Shown here one piece after another: positions 6,804 through 14,396 of a DNA stretch of 19,274 nucleotides. Under the pieces are notes generated by a model that searched no databases, was not told the origin of the DNA, and was given only the letters and a program-made list of their open reading frames with translations. The translations under genes and the position numbers were made by a program. Origin of the DNA: an uncultured Eubacteriales bacterium (lineage in GTDB: Bacteria; Bacillota; Clostridia; Oscillospirales; Acutalibacteraceae); NCBI GenBank assembly GCA_905198155.1, contig CAJKBQ010000040.1, positions 1-19,274 of the forward strand, read 5' to 3'. Within the stretch, counting starts at the first letter, position 1; each line of letters opens with the position of its first letter.

Positions 6804-6841
6804 AAACCACCGGGATTCGATCTTTTGAATCCCGGTGGTTT
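6804..6841 (-). terminator. Strong terminator after the SPFH gene
   Basis: A 15-bp perfect stem (6804-6818 with 6827-6841; core ACCACCGGGATTC) has an 8-nt loop. On the minus strand it is followed by TTTTGTTGG. The SPFH stop codon is at 6870. Plus-strand T-rich sequence (TTTATTATTT) could also allow use from the other side. Confidence 0.85.
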
Positions 6842-6869
6842 ATTATTTCGCAAAATTCTGAATTCAAAC

Positions 6870-7838
6870 TCAGTTATCCGGATACTGCGGACGGTCGTCC
6901 TTCACGCAGCCAAACGGTTTTTCCGGCGCCGGAACTTCCTCCGGCACAGCCTGCGGTGCAGTGAGCAGCTCTTTGAGCGACGTGGCCAGCCCGGCGACCG
7001 ACTGAATCTCCGACGGAATAATGATCTTCGTTGCTTTGCCGTCGGCAGCTTTTTCAAACGCTTCCAGGCTTTTCAGCGCAATCACCCGCTCCGACGGGGA
7101 CGCTTCGTTCAGCATCTTAATACTGTCGGCCAGCGCGCGCTGCACCGAGCGAATGGCCTCGGCCTCGCCTTCTGCTTCGCGAATCTTGGCTTCTTTGATG
7201 GCATCCGCCTGCAAAATCGCCGCTTCCTTGTGACCTTCGGCCACCAGAATCTCGCTGCGCTTTTCGCCTTCGGCGCGCAGGATGGATTCGCGGCGCTCGC
7301 GCTCGGCTTTCATCTGTTTTTCCATCGACAGCTGAATTTCCTTGGGCGGGATGATGTTTTTCAGCTCCACGCGGTTGACTTTGATGCCCCACGCATCGGT
7401 CGCTTCGTCCAGAATCACGCGGATTTTGGCGTTGATGACGTCACGGGACGTCAGCGTGTGATCCAGTTCCAGTTCGCCGATGATGTTCCGCAGCGTCGTC
7501 GCCGTCAGGTTTTCAATGGCAGAAATCGGCCGCTCCACGCCGTAGGTATACAGTTTGGGATCCGTAATCTGGAAATAGACAACGGTATCGATCTGCATCG
7601 TCACGTTATCTTTGGTAATCACAGGCTGCGGCGGGAAGTCGATCACCTGTTCTTTCAGCGATACTTTGCGCGAAATGCGCTCGATGAACGGGATTTTAAT
7701 GTGCAGGCCGGTGCCCCACGTCGCGGCATACACACCCAGACGCTCCACAACAAACGCATTGGCCTGCGGCACAATTTTGATATTGGCGATGATTATGATG
7801 ATTACCAAGGCAATCAAAGCTAAAATCACATACTCCAT
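6870..7838 (-). CDS. SPFH/stomatin-like membrane protein (QmcA type)
   Basis: The protein has 322 residues. An N-terminal membrane helix (about residues 3-20, EYVILALIALVIIIIIANI) anchors a cytoplasmic SPFH/band-7 domain. That domain shows VERLGVYAATWGTGLHIKIPF, QVIDFPPQPVITKDNVTMQI and LRNIIGELELDHTLTSRD. A long charged coiled coil follows (residues about 180-240; repeated KAERERR, AEGEKRSEIL, EAKIREAEGEAEAI), then a short Pro-rich tail. SPFH proteins form large ring or cage assemblies in membrane microdomains and often pair with NfeD proteins, and the gene just upstream here is NfeD. The start at 7838 has GAGGAA a few bases upstream. The exact physiological role is not settled for this subfamily. 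Confidence 0.9.
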   Translation of the reverse strand: MEYVILALIALVIIIIIANIKIVPQANAFVVERLGVYAATWGTGLHIKIPFIERISRKVSLKEQVIDFPPQPVITKDNVTMQIDTVVYFQITDPKLYTYGVERPISAIENLTATTLRNIIGELELDHTLTSRDVINAKIRVILDEATDAWGIKVNRVELKNIIPPKEIQLSMEKQMKAERERRESILRAEGEKRSEILVAEGHKEAAILQADAIKEAKIREAEGEAEAIRSVQRALADSIKMLNEASPSERVIALKSLEAFEKAADGKATKIIIPSEIQSVAGLATSLKELLTAPQAVPEEVPAPEKPFGCVKDDRPQYPDN

Positions 7839-7894
7839 TGGTTTCCTCTTCTTTCTGGGTCAAAGACCCGGTTAAATGAAATGGCGGATACGGA

Positions 7895-8344
7895 TCATTG
7901 ACCCGGCTGCAGGGGGATCGGAAGTACCATCAGTTTCACGCCCTGAATGGACTGCACGATAACATTGACGCCCGCCGGAATCACGGATTGATCGACTGCG
8001 CGCGCCGTCCAAATCTGCCCGGCCACGTTGACCATGCCGGTACCGATTTCGTTGTTGATTTCCTCCGTCACCAGCGCAGCCTGCCCAATCACGCGGTCGG
8101 CGTTGGTGGGTTCCGCTTTGGTGTGGATTTTCCGCTGCACCAGCGGCCGCGTAAAGACCAGCGACAGCAGCGTCACAATGGCAAACACTGCCAGTTGCAG
8201 TCCCACATGATCGGTCAACAGGCTGCAAAGCAGCGCAACCAGCGCACCAAGCACAAACCAGATCGAAACCAGCTGCACGGTAATGGCTTCCAGCAGAATT
8301 CCGACCACGATCACGCCCAGCCAAACATACGGCATATAATCCAT
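7895..8344 (-). CDS. NfeD-like membrane protein
   Basis: The protein has 149 residues. It begins with two or three hydrophobic segments (PYVWLGVIVVGILLEAIT, IWFVLGALVALLCSLL, LAVFAIVTLLSLVFTRPLV). It ends in the small beta-barrel (OB-fold) typical of NfeD: VIGQAALVTEEI, GTGMVNVAGQIWTARA, IPAGVNVIVQSIQGVKLMV. The ATG at 8344 is preceded by AAGGAGG at six bases; the in-frame ATG at 8350 directly abuts the ribosome site. It is the first gene of an operon with the SPFH protein 56 bases downstream. This is the classic NfeD-SPFH pair, in which the NfeD partner is thought to support assembly or function of the SPFH complex. Confidence 0.9.
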   Translation of the reverse strand: MDYMPYVWLGVIVVGILLEAITVQLVSIWFVLGALVALLCSLLTDHVGLQLAVFAIVTLLSLVFTRPLVQRKIHTKAEPTNADRVIGQAALVTEEINNEIGTGMVNVAGQIWTARAVDQSVIPAGVNVIVQSIQGVKLMVLPIPLQPGQ

Positions 8345-8381
8345 TCCCATCCTCCTTCCCGAATTGATGATCGATATATTC

Positions 8382-8410
8382 ATTATACTATAATCTGCTA
8401 CGCAAATCAA
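8382..8410 (-). promoter_or_regulatory. Promoter of the NfeD-SPFH operon
   Basis: On the minus strand TTGATT (8405-8410) and TATAAT (8382-8387) are 17 bases apart. It lies just past the histidine kinase stop at 8428; no terminator separates the two units. Confidence 0.75.
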
Positions 8411-8427
8411 TGGCTTTTCAAAAGATT

Positions 8428-9486
8428 TTACACGGACTTGCCGTCCTCCTGCCGCATCGGCAGCGTCACCGTGAATACCGCGCCTGCACCCGGCGCGCTG
8501 CGCACCTGAATCGTGCCGCCGCAAATGGTCACGATTCGCTTGACGATGGACAGCCCCAGCCCATTGCCGGCCTGCTGGTGCGCCGGGTCGCCCTGGTAGA
8601 ATTTATCAAATATAAAGCGCATGGTCGCTTCGCTCATCCCGCAGCCGTGGTCGGCAACCTCCACCTGCACCTGCCCGTTCTGCGCGGCGCACCGCACCGA
8701 AAACGACGAACCGGCCGGCGAAAACTTGATCGCGTTGTCAATCAGGTTCGTCCACACCTGTTGCAGCATATCTTCGTTGCTGCGAATCGTCACCGGTTCC
8801 AGCTGCATATCCGGCTCCATCGCCTTGGCCATCCAACGCTCCTGCTGCGCCAGCACGCACAGCCGCAGCTGCTCGTCCAGCGAAAAATCCGTCTGCTCCG
8901 TCACAATTTCCTGGTTTTCGTACCGGCTGAGCAGCAGCACATTGCTGGCCATTCCGGCCAAACGCTCCGACTCCGCCGCGATCAGCTGCGCGTACTCCTG
9001 CTTCTGCTGCTCCGTCAGATTGCCGCTCACCAGCCGGTTGGCAAACCCGTGAATGGATACGATCGGCGTTTTGAATTCGTGGGAAAAATGATTGATAAAG
9101 TCGTTCCGGAACAGGTCGATGTTGTTCAGCTCCTGCGCCATCCGGTTAAAGCTTTCGATCAGCACCTTGATCGAATTGTTGGTGCCGGGTACGCGCACCT
9201 GAACGTGATAATCGCCATGCTCAATTTTGCGGGTCGCTTCGTACAAGTCGCGCAGCGGCTGCAAAATGCCGCGCAGCACCGCCGCAAAAATCACCGACGT
9301 GATTGCGAATACCGCAAACGCCAGCAGCGCCATCGGAAAATCCACGCGTGTGCCCTCAAATACGCCGCACGCATTCAGGATCAAAATGATCGAAACGCAA
9401 ATCACCGTGACGGAAGCCAAAATCAGGACGAACCATTGGATGATGTCCCGCCACAGCGTATCTTTTTCCGGCAGATGCAGCTTCAT
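8428..9486 (-). CDS. Two-component sensor histidine kinase
   Basis: The protein has 352 residues. Two membrane helices (about 18-38 and 52-73) flank an extracytoplasmic loop of only about 12 residues, so the kinase probably senses something in or at the membrane. Next come a HAMP-type linker (LRGILQPLRDLYEATRKIEHGD), a HisKA dimerisation domain with the phosphorylated His136 in HFSHEFKTP, and the ATP-binding domain with N box (NLIDNAIKF), G1 (VADHGCGM), F box (IFDKFYQGD) and G2 (GNGLGLSIV). All key motifs are intact. The start ATG at 9486 overlaps the stop of the response regulator (ATGA), which indicates translational coupling. Such short-loop kinases often respond to cell-envelope stress or antimicrobial compounds. 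Confidence 0.93.
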   Translation of the reverse strand: MKLHLPEKDTLWRDIIQWFVLILASVTVICVSIILILNACGVFEGTRVDFPMALLAFAVFAITSVIFAAVLRGILQPLRDLYEATRKIEHGDYHVQVRVPGTNNSIKVLIESFNRMAQELNNIDLFRNDFINHFSHEFKTPIVSIHGFANRLVSGNLTEQQKQEYAQLIAAESERLAGMASNVLLLSRYENQEIVTEQTDFSLDEQLRLCVLAQQERWMAKAMEPDMQLEPVTIRSNEDMLQQVWTNLIDNAIKFSPAGSSFSVRCAAQNGQVQVEVADHGCGMSEATMRFIFDKFYQGDPAHQQAGNGLGLSIVKRIVTICGGTIQVRSAPGAGAVFTVTLPMRQEDGKSV

Positions 9487-10172
9487 CGCGCCGATTCACC
9501 GTCCTTCCGCACGGCTTTGTACCCCAATCCGCGCACCGTCACAATCTCAAATTCCGGCACCTCCCGGAACCGCTCGCGCAGCCGCCCGATATGAACCTCG
9601 ATCGTGTGTTCATCCGACTCCGAATCGTAATTCCAAATATCGTCCATTAACTGGCGTTTTGTGAAAATTTTTCCCGGGAACGACAGCAGCTTGAACAGCA
9701 GCAAAAATTCCTTTTTGGGCAGTTCCGTCTGAATCCGCGGATGCGTCACGGTAAATGTATCGTAATCCAGCACCAGCATGCCGATTTCGAGCCGCCGCTC
9801 GCTGGCAATCCGCGACCGCCGCAGCAGCGCGGCAATCCGGAGAATCATCTCCTGCTCGTCAATCGGCTTGACCATATAATCGTCCGTCCCGCTGATAAAC
9901 CCGGAGCGCCGATCCTCCGGCGTTTCGCACGCCGTCACCATCAAAATCGGAATCATATTGCCGTCGGCGCGCAGTTCCCGGGTCACTTCGTGCCCGTTTT
10001 TCTTCGGCATCATCACGTCCAGCACGATCAGATCCACTTGCGTCTGATCCAGCCGTTTCAGCGCTTCGTCGCCGTCTTTGGCCTGCACCGGTTCATACCC
10101 GGCCGACGACAGCACGTCGCACAGATAGCGGCGCGTGTGCGGATCATCCTCGGCTACCAATATGCGAAACAT
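9483..10172 (-). CDS. OmpR/PhoB-family response regulator
   Basis: The protein has 229 residues. An N-terminal receiver domain has the acidic pair E8-D9-D10, the phosphoacceptor Asp52 (LIVLDVMMP) and the conserved Thr/Lys region (MVTACETPED, YMVKPID). A C-terminal winged-helix DNA-binding domain follows (LPKKEFLLLFKLLSFPGKIFTKRQLMDDIW, then HTIEVHIGRLRERF and IVTVRGLGYKA). I start it at ATG 10172; a longer frame reaching 10379 has no family similarity and would include the promoter. GGGGGTTGG precedes the start. It forms an operon with the kinase. The neighbouring divergent lipid operon shares the intergenic region and is a plausible target. Confidence 0.93.
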   Translation of the reverse strand: MFRILVAEDDPHTRRYLCDVLSSAGYEPVQAKDGDEALKRLDQTQVDLIVLDVMMPKKNGHEVTRELRADGNMIPILMVTACETPEDRRSGFISGTDDYMVKPIDEQEMILRIAALLRRSRIASERRLEIGMLVLDYDTFTVTHPRIQTELPKKEFLLLFKLLSFPGKIFTKRQLMDDIWNYDSESDEHTIEVHIGRLRERFREVPEFEIVTVRGLGYKAVRKDGESAR

Positions 10173-10218
10173 ATACCAACCCCCATTTGTTTGGACACAA
10201 AGCCCGCCTTTTGCTCTT

Positions 10219-10247
10219 ATTTTACCACATCGGCACGCGCCTTGCAA
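10219..10247 (-). promoter_or_regulatory. Promoter of the two-component system
   Basis: On the minus strand TTGCAA (10242-10247), a 17-bp spacer and TAAAAT (10219-10224) precede the response regulator start at 10172. Confidence 0.65.
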
Positions 10248-10270
10248 TTGTTCCGAACACGTTTTCTGAA

Positions 10271-10288
10271 AAATTAAAATTTTAATTT
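10271..10288. promoter_or_regulatory. Perfect 18-bp AT palindrome between divergent promoters
   Basis: AAATTAAAATTTTAATTT reads the same on both strands. It lies 23 bases upstream of the two-component -35 box and 21 bases upstream of the lipid operon -35 box, almost centred between them. That suits an operator or an upstream activating (UP-like) element. The binding protein is unknown; OmpR-type regulators more often bind direct repeats. Confidence 0.4.
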
Positions 10289-10309
10289 GCAAAAAAAGTT
10301 GAGGATGAC

Positions 10310-10338
10310 TTGAAAAAAGGCGCGTATAATTGTACAAT
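10310..10338 (+). promoter_or_regulatory. Promoter of the acyltransferase-glycosyltransferase-PAP2 operon
   Basis: TTGAAA (10310-10315) and TACAAT (10333-10338) are 17 bases apart. The leader to the first ATG (10437) is about 90 bases. It contains small stem-loops (TCCCGGATTCGGGA at about 10360) but no riboswitch I recognise. Confidence 0.65.
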
Positions 10339-10436
10339 ATAAGAGCGGGCAGATACAATCCCGGATTCGGGAAACGCATCGGACGCTTTTAATCCGACAC
10401 TCACGGGTGTTCATGGACGAAAGGAGCGGTTCGGCT

Positions 10437-10934
10437 ATGCCATTGTTGAAAACCGTAATATATTTAGCAGTTTTGGGAATTTTAGCGCACTTTATCGGAG
10501 AAGCACTGCCGCGGTCATCATTCAAACCGGAGCAGGCGCCGTTTGCCTGCCGCGCGTGGGAGCGCGGCGGCCGAATCTACGAGCGCATCGCGATCCAAAA
10601 ATGGAAGGATCATATGCCGGACATGAGCCGCATCATGAAAGACATGATGCCCAAACGGATCGACGGACGCGCTTCTTCGGACAGTGTGTACCGTCTGGCC
10701 GTGGAAACCTGTGTGGCAGAATCGGTGCACTGGGCACTGTGCGCCCTGGCATTCGGCGCTGGGGTGTTTTGGACGGGCTTTGGCCGGTGGCTGGTGCCGG
10801 CGATTATCATCGCGTGCAACCTGCCGTTCATCCTGATCCAGCGCTACAACCGGCCCAAGCTGATTGCACTCTCCCAAAGACTGCATAAAAGAGAGGAAAA
10901 ACATTTGCATGAAGGTACTGATACTGTCGTGTAA
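10437..10934 (+). CDS. CrtO-like membrane acyltransferase
   Basis: This 165-residue membrane protein resembles the glycosyl-4,4'-diaponeurosporenoate acyltransferase (CrtO) family. An N-terminal membrane helix (LLKTVIYLAVLGILAHFIGEALP) is followed by a cytoplasmic segment with the family-like ERGGRIYERIAIQKWKDHMPD motif. Two more hydrophobic helices (ALCALAFGAGVFWTGFGRWLV, PAIIIACNLPFILIQRY) come before a basic tail. In Staphylococcus aureus CrtO puts a fatty acid on the glucose of staphyloxanthin; no carotenoid genes are visible here. Its partner is a lipid glycosyltransferase, so acylation of a glycolipid sugar is the likely role (inference). AAGGAG precedes ATG 10437. Its 3' end overlaps the next gene by 26 bases. 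Confidence 0.7.
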   Translation: MPLLKTVIYLAVLGILAHFIGEALPRSSFKPEQAPFACRAWERGGRIYERIAIQKWKDHMPDMSRIMKDMMPKRIDGRASSDSVYRLAVETCVAESVHWALCALAFGAGVFWTGFGRWLVPAIIIACNLPFILIQRYNRPKLIALSQRLHKREEKHLHEGTDTVV

Positions 10935-12027
10935 CACGGGTGAAGGGCACAACTCCACTGCTGCTGCGATCCAGGAAGCCTTTTTGAATCAATCCATTCC
11001 GTGCGACATTCGGGACGCGCTGGCGTTTCAGTCGCCGCGCACATCTGAATTTATCCGGTGGGGGCACGTGTTTGTTTACCGGTATCTGCCAAAGCTGTTT
11101 GGCATCGGCTACCGGTTTGAAGAAAACCATGCCCCGCGCTTTATTACGCAGAACGCCGCGCGCGGTGCGGACGCGCTGCACGATTATATCCGCAGCAACG
11201 GCTACGACACGGTCATTTGCGTCCACGTATTCGGCGGGCTGATGATGGCGGCCGCGCGCGCAAAGTACCGGGATACGCCGCCGTATTACTTCGTCGCGAC
11301 CGACTACACATGCAGTCCCGGCGCGGCAGAATGTCAGGCGGATGCATTTTTCATCCCGCACCCGGCGCTGGCGTCCGAGTTTGAACGGCGCGGCGTACCG
11401 GTCGACCGCCTGATCGCAAGCGGAATCCCGGTGAAAGCCGCATTCTGCACGCCGCAAAGCCGCACTGCCGCGCGCGCCGCGCTGCAAATCCCGGCCGACA
11501 AAAAGGTCGTGCTCGTCAGCTTCGGCAGCATGGGCTGCGGCCCGATGCGGAAAGTTGCGGAGCAGTTGTCCGCCGCAATGAAGCCGGACGTGTATCTGGT
11601 GCTGATTTGCGGCAACAACCGCAAGCTGTACCAACAGCTGGTGCCGCTGCGCAGTCCGAATGTCCGGGTACGCGGATTCACCAAGCGGATGATGCTGTAC
11701 ATGGACGCCGCGGATCTGTTCATCACCAAGGCGGGCGGTCTGAGCACAACGGAAGCCATCGCGAAACGGCTGCCGCTGCTGTATGTCGATGCGGTGGACG
11801 GCTGCGAGCTGCGCAACCGGGACTTCATGATCCAGCATGGCATCGCGCTGCACACCGGCGACCTGGAAACCATCGCTGATACGGTTCAGCTGATTTTGGC
11901 GCATCCCGGTGTCCGGACAGAGCAAATGTCCGCCATGCGCCGCGAATTTCCGTCGTGCGGCGCGGCACGGCTGTGCCGCGAAGTCATCGCACGGCACAAC
12001 ACGTCAGGAGGTGCATCGGAATGCTGA
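10909..12027 (+). CDS. UgtP/MGDG-synthase-like glycolipid glycosyltransferase
   Basis: The protein has 372 residues and a GT-B fold. The N-terminal MGDG-synthase-type domain opens with KVLILSCNTGEGHNSTAAAIQEAF, the glycine-rich nucleotide-sugar/acceptor loop. The C-terminal GT28-like domain has VLVSFGSMGCGPM and the donor-binding FITKAGGLSTTEAIAKRLPLL. Relatives such as Bacillus UgtP and plant MGD1 transfer glucose or galactose to diacylglycerol at the inner membrane leaflet. I start it at ATG 10909, inside the end of the acyltransferase gene, with GAGAGG about 12 bases before; that spacing is long, so translation may depend on coupling. Its stop overlaps the PAP2 start by 7 bases. Which sugar and which lipid are used cannot be read from the sequence. 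Confidence 0.88.
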   Translation: MKVLILSCNTGEGHNSTAAAIQEAFLNQSIPCDIRDALAFQSPRTSEFIRWGHVFVYRYLPKLFGIGYRFEENHAPRFITQNAARGADALHDYIRSNGYDTVICVHVFGGLMMAAARAKYRDTPPYYFVATDYTCSPGAAECQADAFFIPHPALASEFERRGVPVDRLIASGIPVKAAFCTPQSRTAARAALQIPADKKVVLVSFGSMGCGPMRKVAEQLSAAMKPDVYLVLICGNNRKLYQQLVPLRSPNVRVRGFTKRMMLYMDAADLFITKAGGLSTTEAIAKRLPLLYVDAVDGCELRNRDFMIQHGIALHTGDLETIADTVQLILAHPGVRTEQMSAMRREFPSCGAARLCREVIARHNTSGGASEC

Positions 12028-12725
12028 AACCGGAAGTGGATTACCGTCGGCTGCGGCCTTCCAACCTGCGCAGCCCGGAATTTTCGCACCTGCTGTATCT
12101 GCTGTTCTGGCCGGCGTTCGGGCTGGCATTTTTGCTGCTGGAACTGTGGACGAACCGCAATTTTCACCCCATCGTCTGCGCGCTGGACGATTGGATTCCG
12201 TTTTGCGAATGGTTTGTGATCCCCTATTATATATGGTTTGCGTATTTGGTCGGCATGATCCTGTACTCGCTGCTGTGGGACGTGGATGCGTTCCGCAATT
12301 ATATGCGGTTCACGATGCTGACATACTGGTTTACCTGTCTGGTGTACATCGTTTACCCCAATTGCCAGGAACTGCGCCCTATGGTGTTTGAACGGGACAA
12401 CTGGATGGTCGATATCGTGCGCGGATTATACAATTTTGACACCAACACCAATGTTTGTCCGTCTCTGCACGTCATCGGCGCCGTCGCGGTCAGCGTGGCG
12501 GCATGGCACAGCCAGCGGCTTTCAACGCCCGCCTGGCGGATTGTATTTACGGTACTGACCGTCGCAATCAGCCTCTCCACCGTTTTTTTGAAGCAGCACT
12601 CGATTCTGGACGTGATCGCGGCGCTGATTGTTTGCGCCGCAGCGTATCCGTTTGTGTTTCACCCGAAGTTGTCGCGGTTTTGGACGCGGCGGAAAACACC
12701 TGCAAAAGCCGGCGGAACGGCATAG
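12021..12725 (+). CDS. PAP2-family lipid phosphatase / phosphotransferase
   Basis: This 234-residue polytopic membrane protein has about six hydrophobic segments. The PAP2 active-site motifs are present: PSLH at 147-150 (NVCPSLHV) and KQHSILDV at 191-198, with the nucleophile-like His193 and Asp197. The upstream KxxxxxRP-type motif is weaker (QELRP at about 116-120). Family members remove phosphate from phosphatidic acid, undecaprenyl pyrophosphate and similar lipids, or act as inositol-phosphoceramide-synthase-like transferases. In this operon it could supply diacylglycerol to the glycosyltransferase (inference). AGGAGGTG lies 7 bases before ATG 12021, inside the preceding gene. Confidence 0.88.
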   Translation: MLKPEVDYRRLRPSNLRSPEFSHLLYLLFWPAFGLAFLLLELWTNRNFHPIVCALDDWIPFCEWFVIPYYIWFAYLVGMILYSLLWDVDAFRNYMRFTMLTYWFTCLVYIVYPNCQELRPMVFERDNWMVDIVRGLYNFDTNTNVCPSLHVIGAVAVSVAAWHSQRLSTPAWRIVFTVLTVAISLSTVFLKQHSILDVIAALIVCAAAYPFVFHPKLSRFWTRRKTPAKAGGTA

Positions 12726-12736
12726 CGTAAAATACC

Positions 12737-12766
12737 ACGCGGGGCGACAGAAATGCCGCCCCGCGT
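12737..12766 (+). terminator. GC-rich hairpin ending the lipid operon
   Basis: ACGCGGGGCG (12737-12746) pairs with CGCCCCGCGT (12757-12766), a perfect 10-bp stem with a 10-nt loop, 12 bases after the PAP2 stop. The downstream sequence TATGATTATT is only moderately T-rich. Confidence 0.65.
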
Positions 12767-12822
12767 TATGATTATTCCCTGATACACAAATTCCAATGTG
12801 CCAAAAACCGGAAACACAAAAT

Positions 12823-12851
12823 AAAAAAAACCGGAAACCCCACGGTTCCGG
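12823..12851 (-). terminator. Terminator of tRNA-Thr
   Basis: On the minus strand CCGGAACC (12844-12851) pairs with GGTTTCCGG (12831-12839) with a single bulged T, followed by eight Ts (12823-12830). It lies 8 bases past the CCA end of the tRNA. Confidence 0.85.
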
Positions 12852-12858
12852 ATTTTTA

Positions 12859-12934
12859 TGGAGCTACTGATCCGATTCGAACGGACGACCTGCTCATTAC
12901 GAGTGAGCTGCTCTACCTGCTGAGCCACAGTAGC
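12859..12934 (-). tRNA. tRNA-Thr (anticodon CGT)
   Basis: The 76-nt gene folds completely. The acceptor stem is GCTACTG/CAGTAGC with encoded CCA, and the D arm is GCTC-AGCAGGTA-GAGC. The anticodon arm is GCTCA-CTCGTAA-TGAGC with CGT at the anticodon position, and the T arm is GTCCG-TTCGAAT-CGGAT with one G-T pair. It reads ACG codons. It stands alone with its own promoter and terminator. I see no integration scar at its 3' end. Confidence 0.95.
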
Positions 12935-12973
12935 AAATGGATTACACTGCCGCCGTATTCAGGCGACTTCAAT

Positions 12974-13002
12974 ATTATACACGCAAACGACCCATTTGTC
13001 AA
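12974..13002 (-). promoter_or_regulatory. Perfect consensus promoter of tRNA-Thr
   Basis: On the minus strand TTGACA (12997-13002) and TATAAT (12974-12979) are exactly 17 bases apart, 40 bases upstream of the tRNA 5' end. Confidence 0.9.
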
Positions 13003-13140
13003 GATGTAAATCAAACTTTTTTCAAATATTTTTTTCAAAAATTTTCCGGATTTTACGGGCGAATTCCGACCGATTGCGCACGCGTTTTTTGTATAAACCG
13101 TAAATTTTTCGGAAAATCGCGTTTATTTCGCCGCAAACGC

Positions 13141-13169
13141 TTGTAAAAATCGAAAAAATGCGATATCAT
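13141..13169 (+). promoter_or_regulatory. Promoter of gapdh
   Basis: TTGTAA (13141-13146), a 17-bp spacer and TATCAT (13164-13169) precede the gene. The leader is about 77 bases and ends in AGGAGG. The AT-rich stretch 13003-13140 upstream holds no gene I can see. Confidence 0.6.
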
Positions 13170-13252
13170 ATTATTTGGTATAAGTCCGTCCGCTGATTCG
13201 TCGGCAGACGCAGCTTATATAGACAAATCAATATTATTAGGAGGCCTTTATT

Positions 13253-14302
13253 ATGGCAGTCAAAGTTGCGATTAACGGTTTTGGTCGTATCGGTCGTCTG
13301 GCATTCCGTCAGATGTTCGGCGCGGAAGGGTATGAGATCGTTGCGATCAATGACCTGACCAGCCCGAAGATGCTCGCGCACCTGCTGAAATACGATACCG
13401 CGCAGGGCGGCTATTGCGGCAAAATCGGTCAGAACGCGCACACCGTCGATTCCAAAGAAGCGACCGACACCGAGCCGGGCGCCATCATCGTGGACGGCAA
13501 AGAAATTAAGATCTACGCGATCAAAGACGCGAACGAGTGCCCGTGGGGCAAACTGGGCGTGGACGTTGTGCTGGAATGCACCGGGTTCTACACCAGCAAA
13601 GAAAAGAGCATGGCGCACATCAACGCAGGCGCGAAGAAAGTGGTCATCTCTGCGCCGGCCGGCAAAGACCTGAAAACCATTGTATACTCGGTGAATGAGA
13701 AAACCCTGACCACGGACGATCAGGTGATCTCGGCTGCTTCCTGCACCACCAACTGCCTCGCCCCGATGGCAGACGCGCTCAACAAAGCGTACCCGATCGT
13801 TTCCGGTATCATGACCACCGTTCATGCGTACACCGGCGATCAGATGATCCTCGACGGTCCGCACCGCAAAGGTGACCTGCGCCGTGCGCGCGCTGGCGCT
13901 GCCAACATCGTTCCGAACTCCACCGGCGCTGCCAAAGCGATCGGTTTGGTCATTCCGGAGCTGAACGGCAAGCTGATCGGCTCTGCGCAGCGTGTTCCGG
14001 TTCCGACCGGCTCCACCACCATCCTCGTGGCGGTTGTGAAAGGCAAAGACGTCACCACCGATTCCATCAACGCGGCGATGAAAGCGGCGGCTTCCGAGAG
14101 CTTCGGCTACAACGAAGAACCGATCGTTTCCTCCGACGTCATCGGGATGCGTTACGGCTCGCTGTTTGACGCGACCCAGACGATGGTCACCAAGATCGAC
14201 GACGACACCTATCAGGTTCAGGTCGTTTCCTGGTACGATAACGAAAATTCCTACACCAGCCAGATGGTGCGTACGATCAAATACTTCGCGGAGCTGAAGT
14301 AA
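13253..14302 (+). CDS. gap: Glyceraldehyde-3-phosphate dehydrogenase, type I
   Basis: This 349-residue glycolytic enzyme oxidises glyceraldehyde-3-phosphate with NAD+ and phosphate. The NAD-binding start AINGFGRIGRLAFRQ is intact, Asp34 in AIND favours NAD, and the catalytic Cys164 lies in SAASCTTNCLAP. The partner His is in TTVHAYTGDQ, and the C-terminal VSWYDNENSYTSQMVRT is typical. AGGAGG sits 9 bases before the ATG. Codon use is noticeably biased towards preferred codons (many GAC, AAC, CGT, CTG), as expected for a highly expressed gene. It is monocistronic, with its own promoter and a strong terminator. Confidence 0.97.
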   Translation: MAVKVAINGFGRIGRLAFRQMFGAEGYEIVAINDLTSPKMLAHLLKYDTAQGGYCGKIGQNAHTVDSKEATDTEPGAIIVDGKEIKIYAIKDANECPWGKLGVDVVLECTGFYTSKEKSMAHINAGAKKVVISAPAGKDLKTIVYSVNEKTLTTDDQVISAASCTTNCLAPMADALNKAYPIVSGIMTTVHAYTGDQMILDGPHRKGDLRRARAGAANIVPNSTGAAKAIGLVIPELNGKLIGSAQRVPVPTGSTTILVAVVKGKDVTTDSINAAMKAAASESFGYNEEPIVSSDVIGMRYGSLFDATQTMVTKIDDDTYQVQVVSWYDNENSYTSQMVRTIKYFAELK

Positions 14303-14334
14303 TTCACCCCCCACATTTGATTTGCCCGAATTTC

Positions 14335-14370
14335 AAGGGGCTGCAAACGATTCGACGTTTGCAGCCCCTT
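14335..14370 (+). terminator. Strong terminator of gapdh
   Basis: AAGGGGCTGCAAACG (14335-14349) pairs perfectly over 15 bp with 14356-14370 around a 6-nt loop, followed by TTTATTTT. It lies between converging gapdh and mnmA; its AAGGGG side could also serve the minus strand. Confidence 0.9.
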
Positions 14371-14396
14371 TTTATTTTCCATTCATTTTGCTTTTT

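Noticed and set aside
10173..10379. N-terminal extension of the response regulator
   Set aside because: It lacks family similarity, has no ribosome site and spans the -10 and -35 boxes; the receiver domain begins cleanly at 10172.
12859..12934. tRNA-Thr as an integration site
   Set aside because: The tRNA is intact with its own terminator, and there is no integrase or repeated 3' end next to it.
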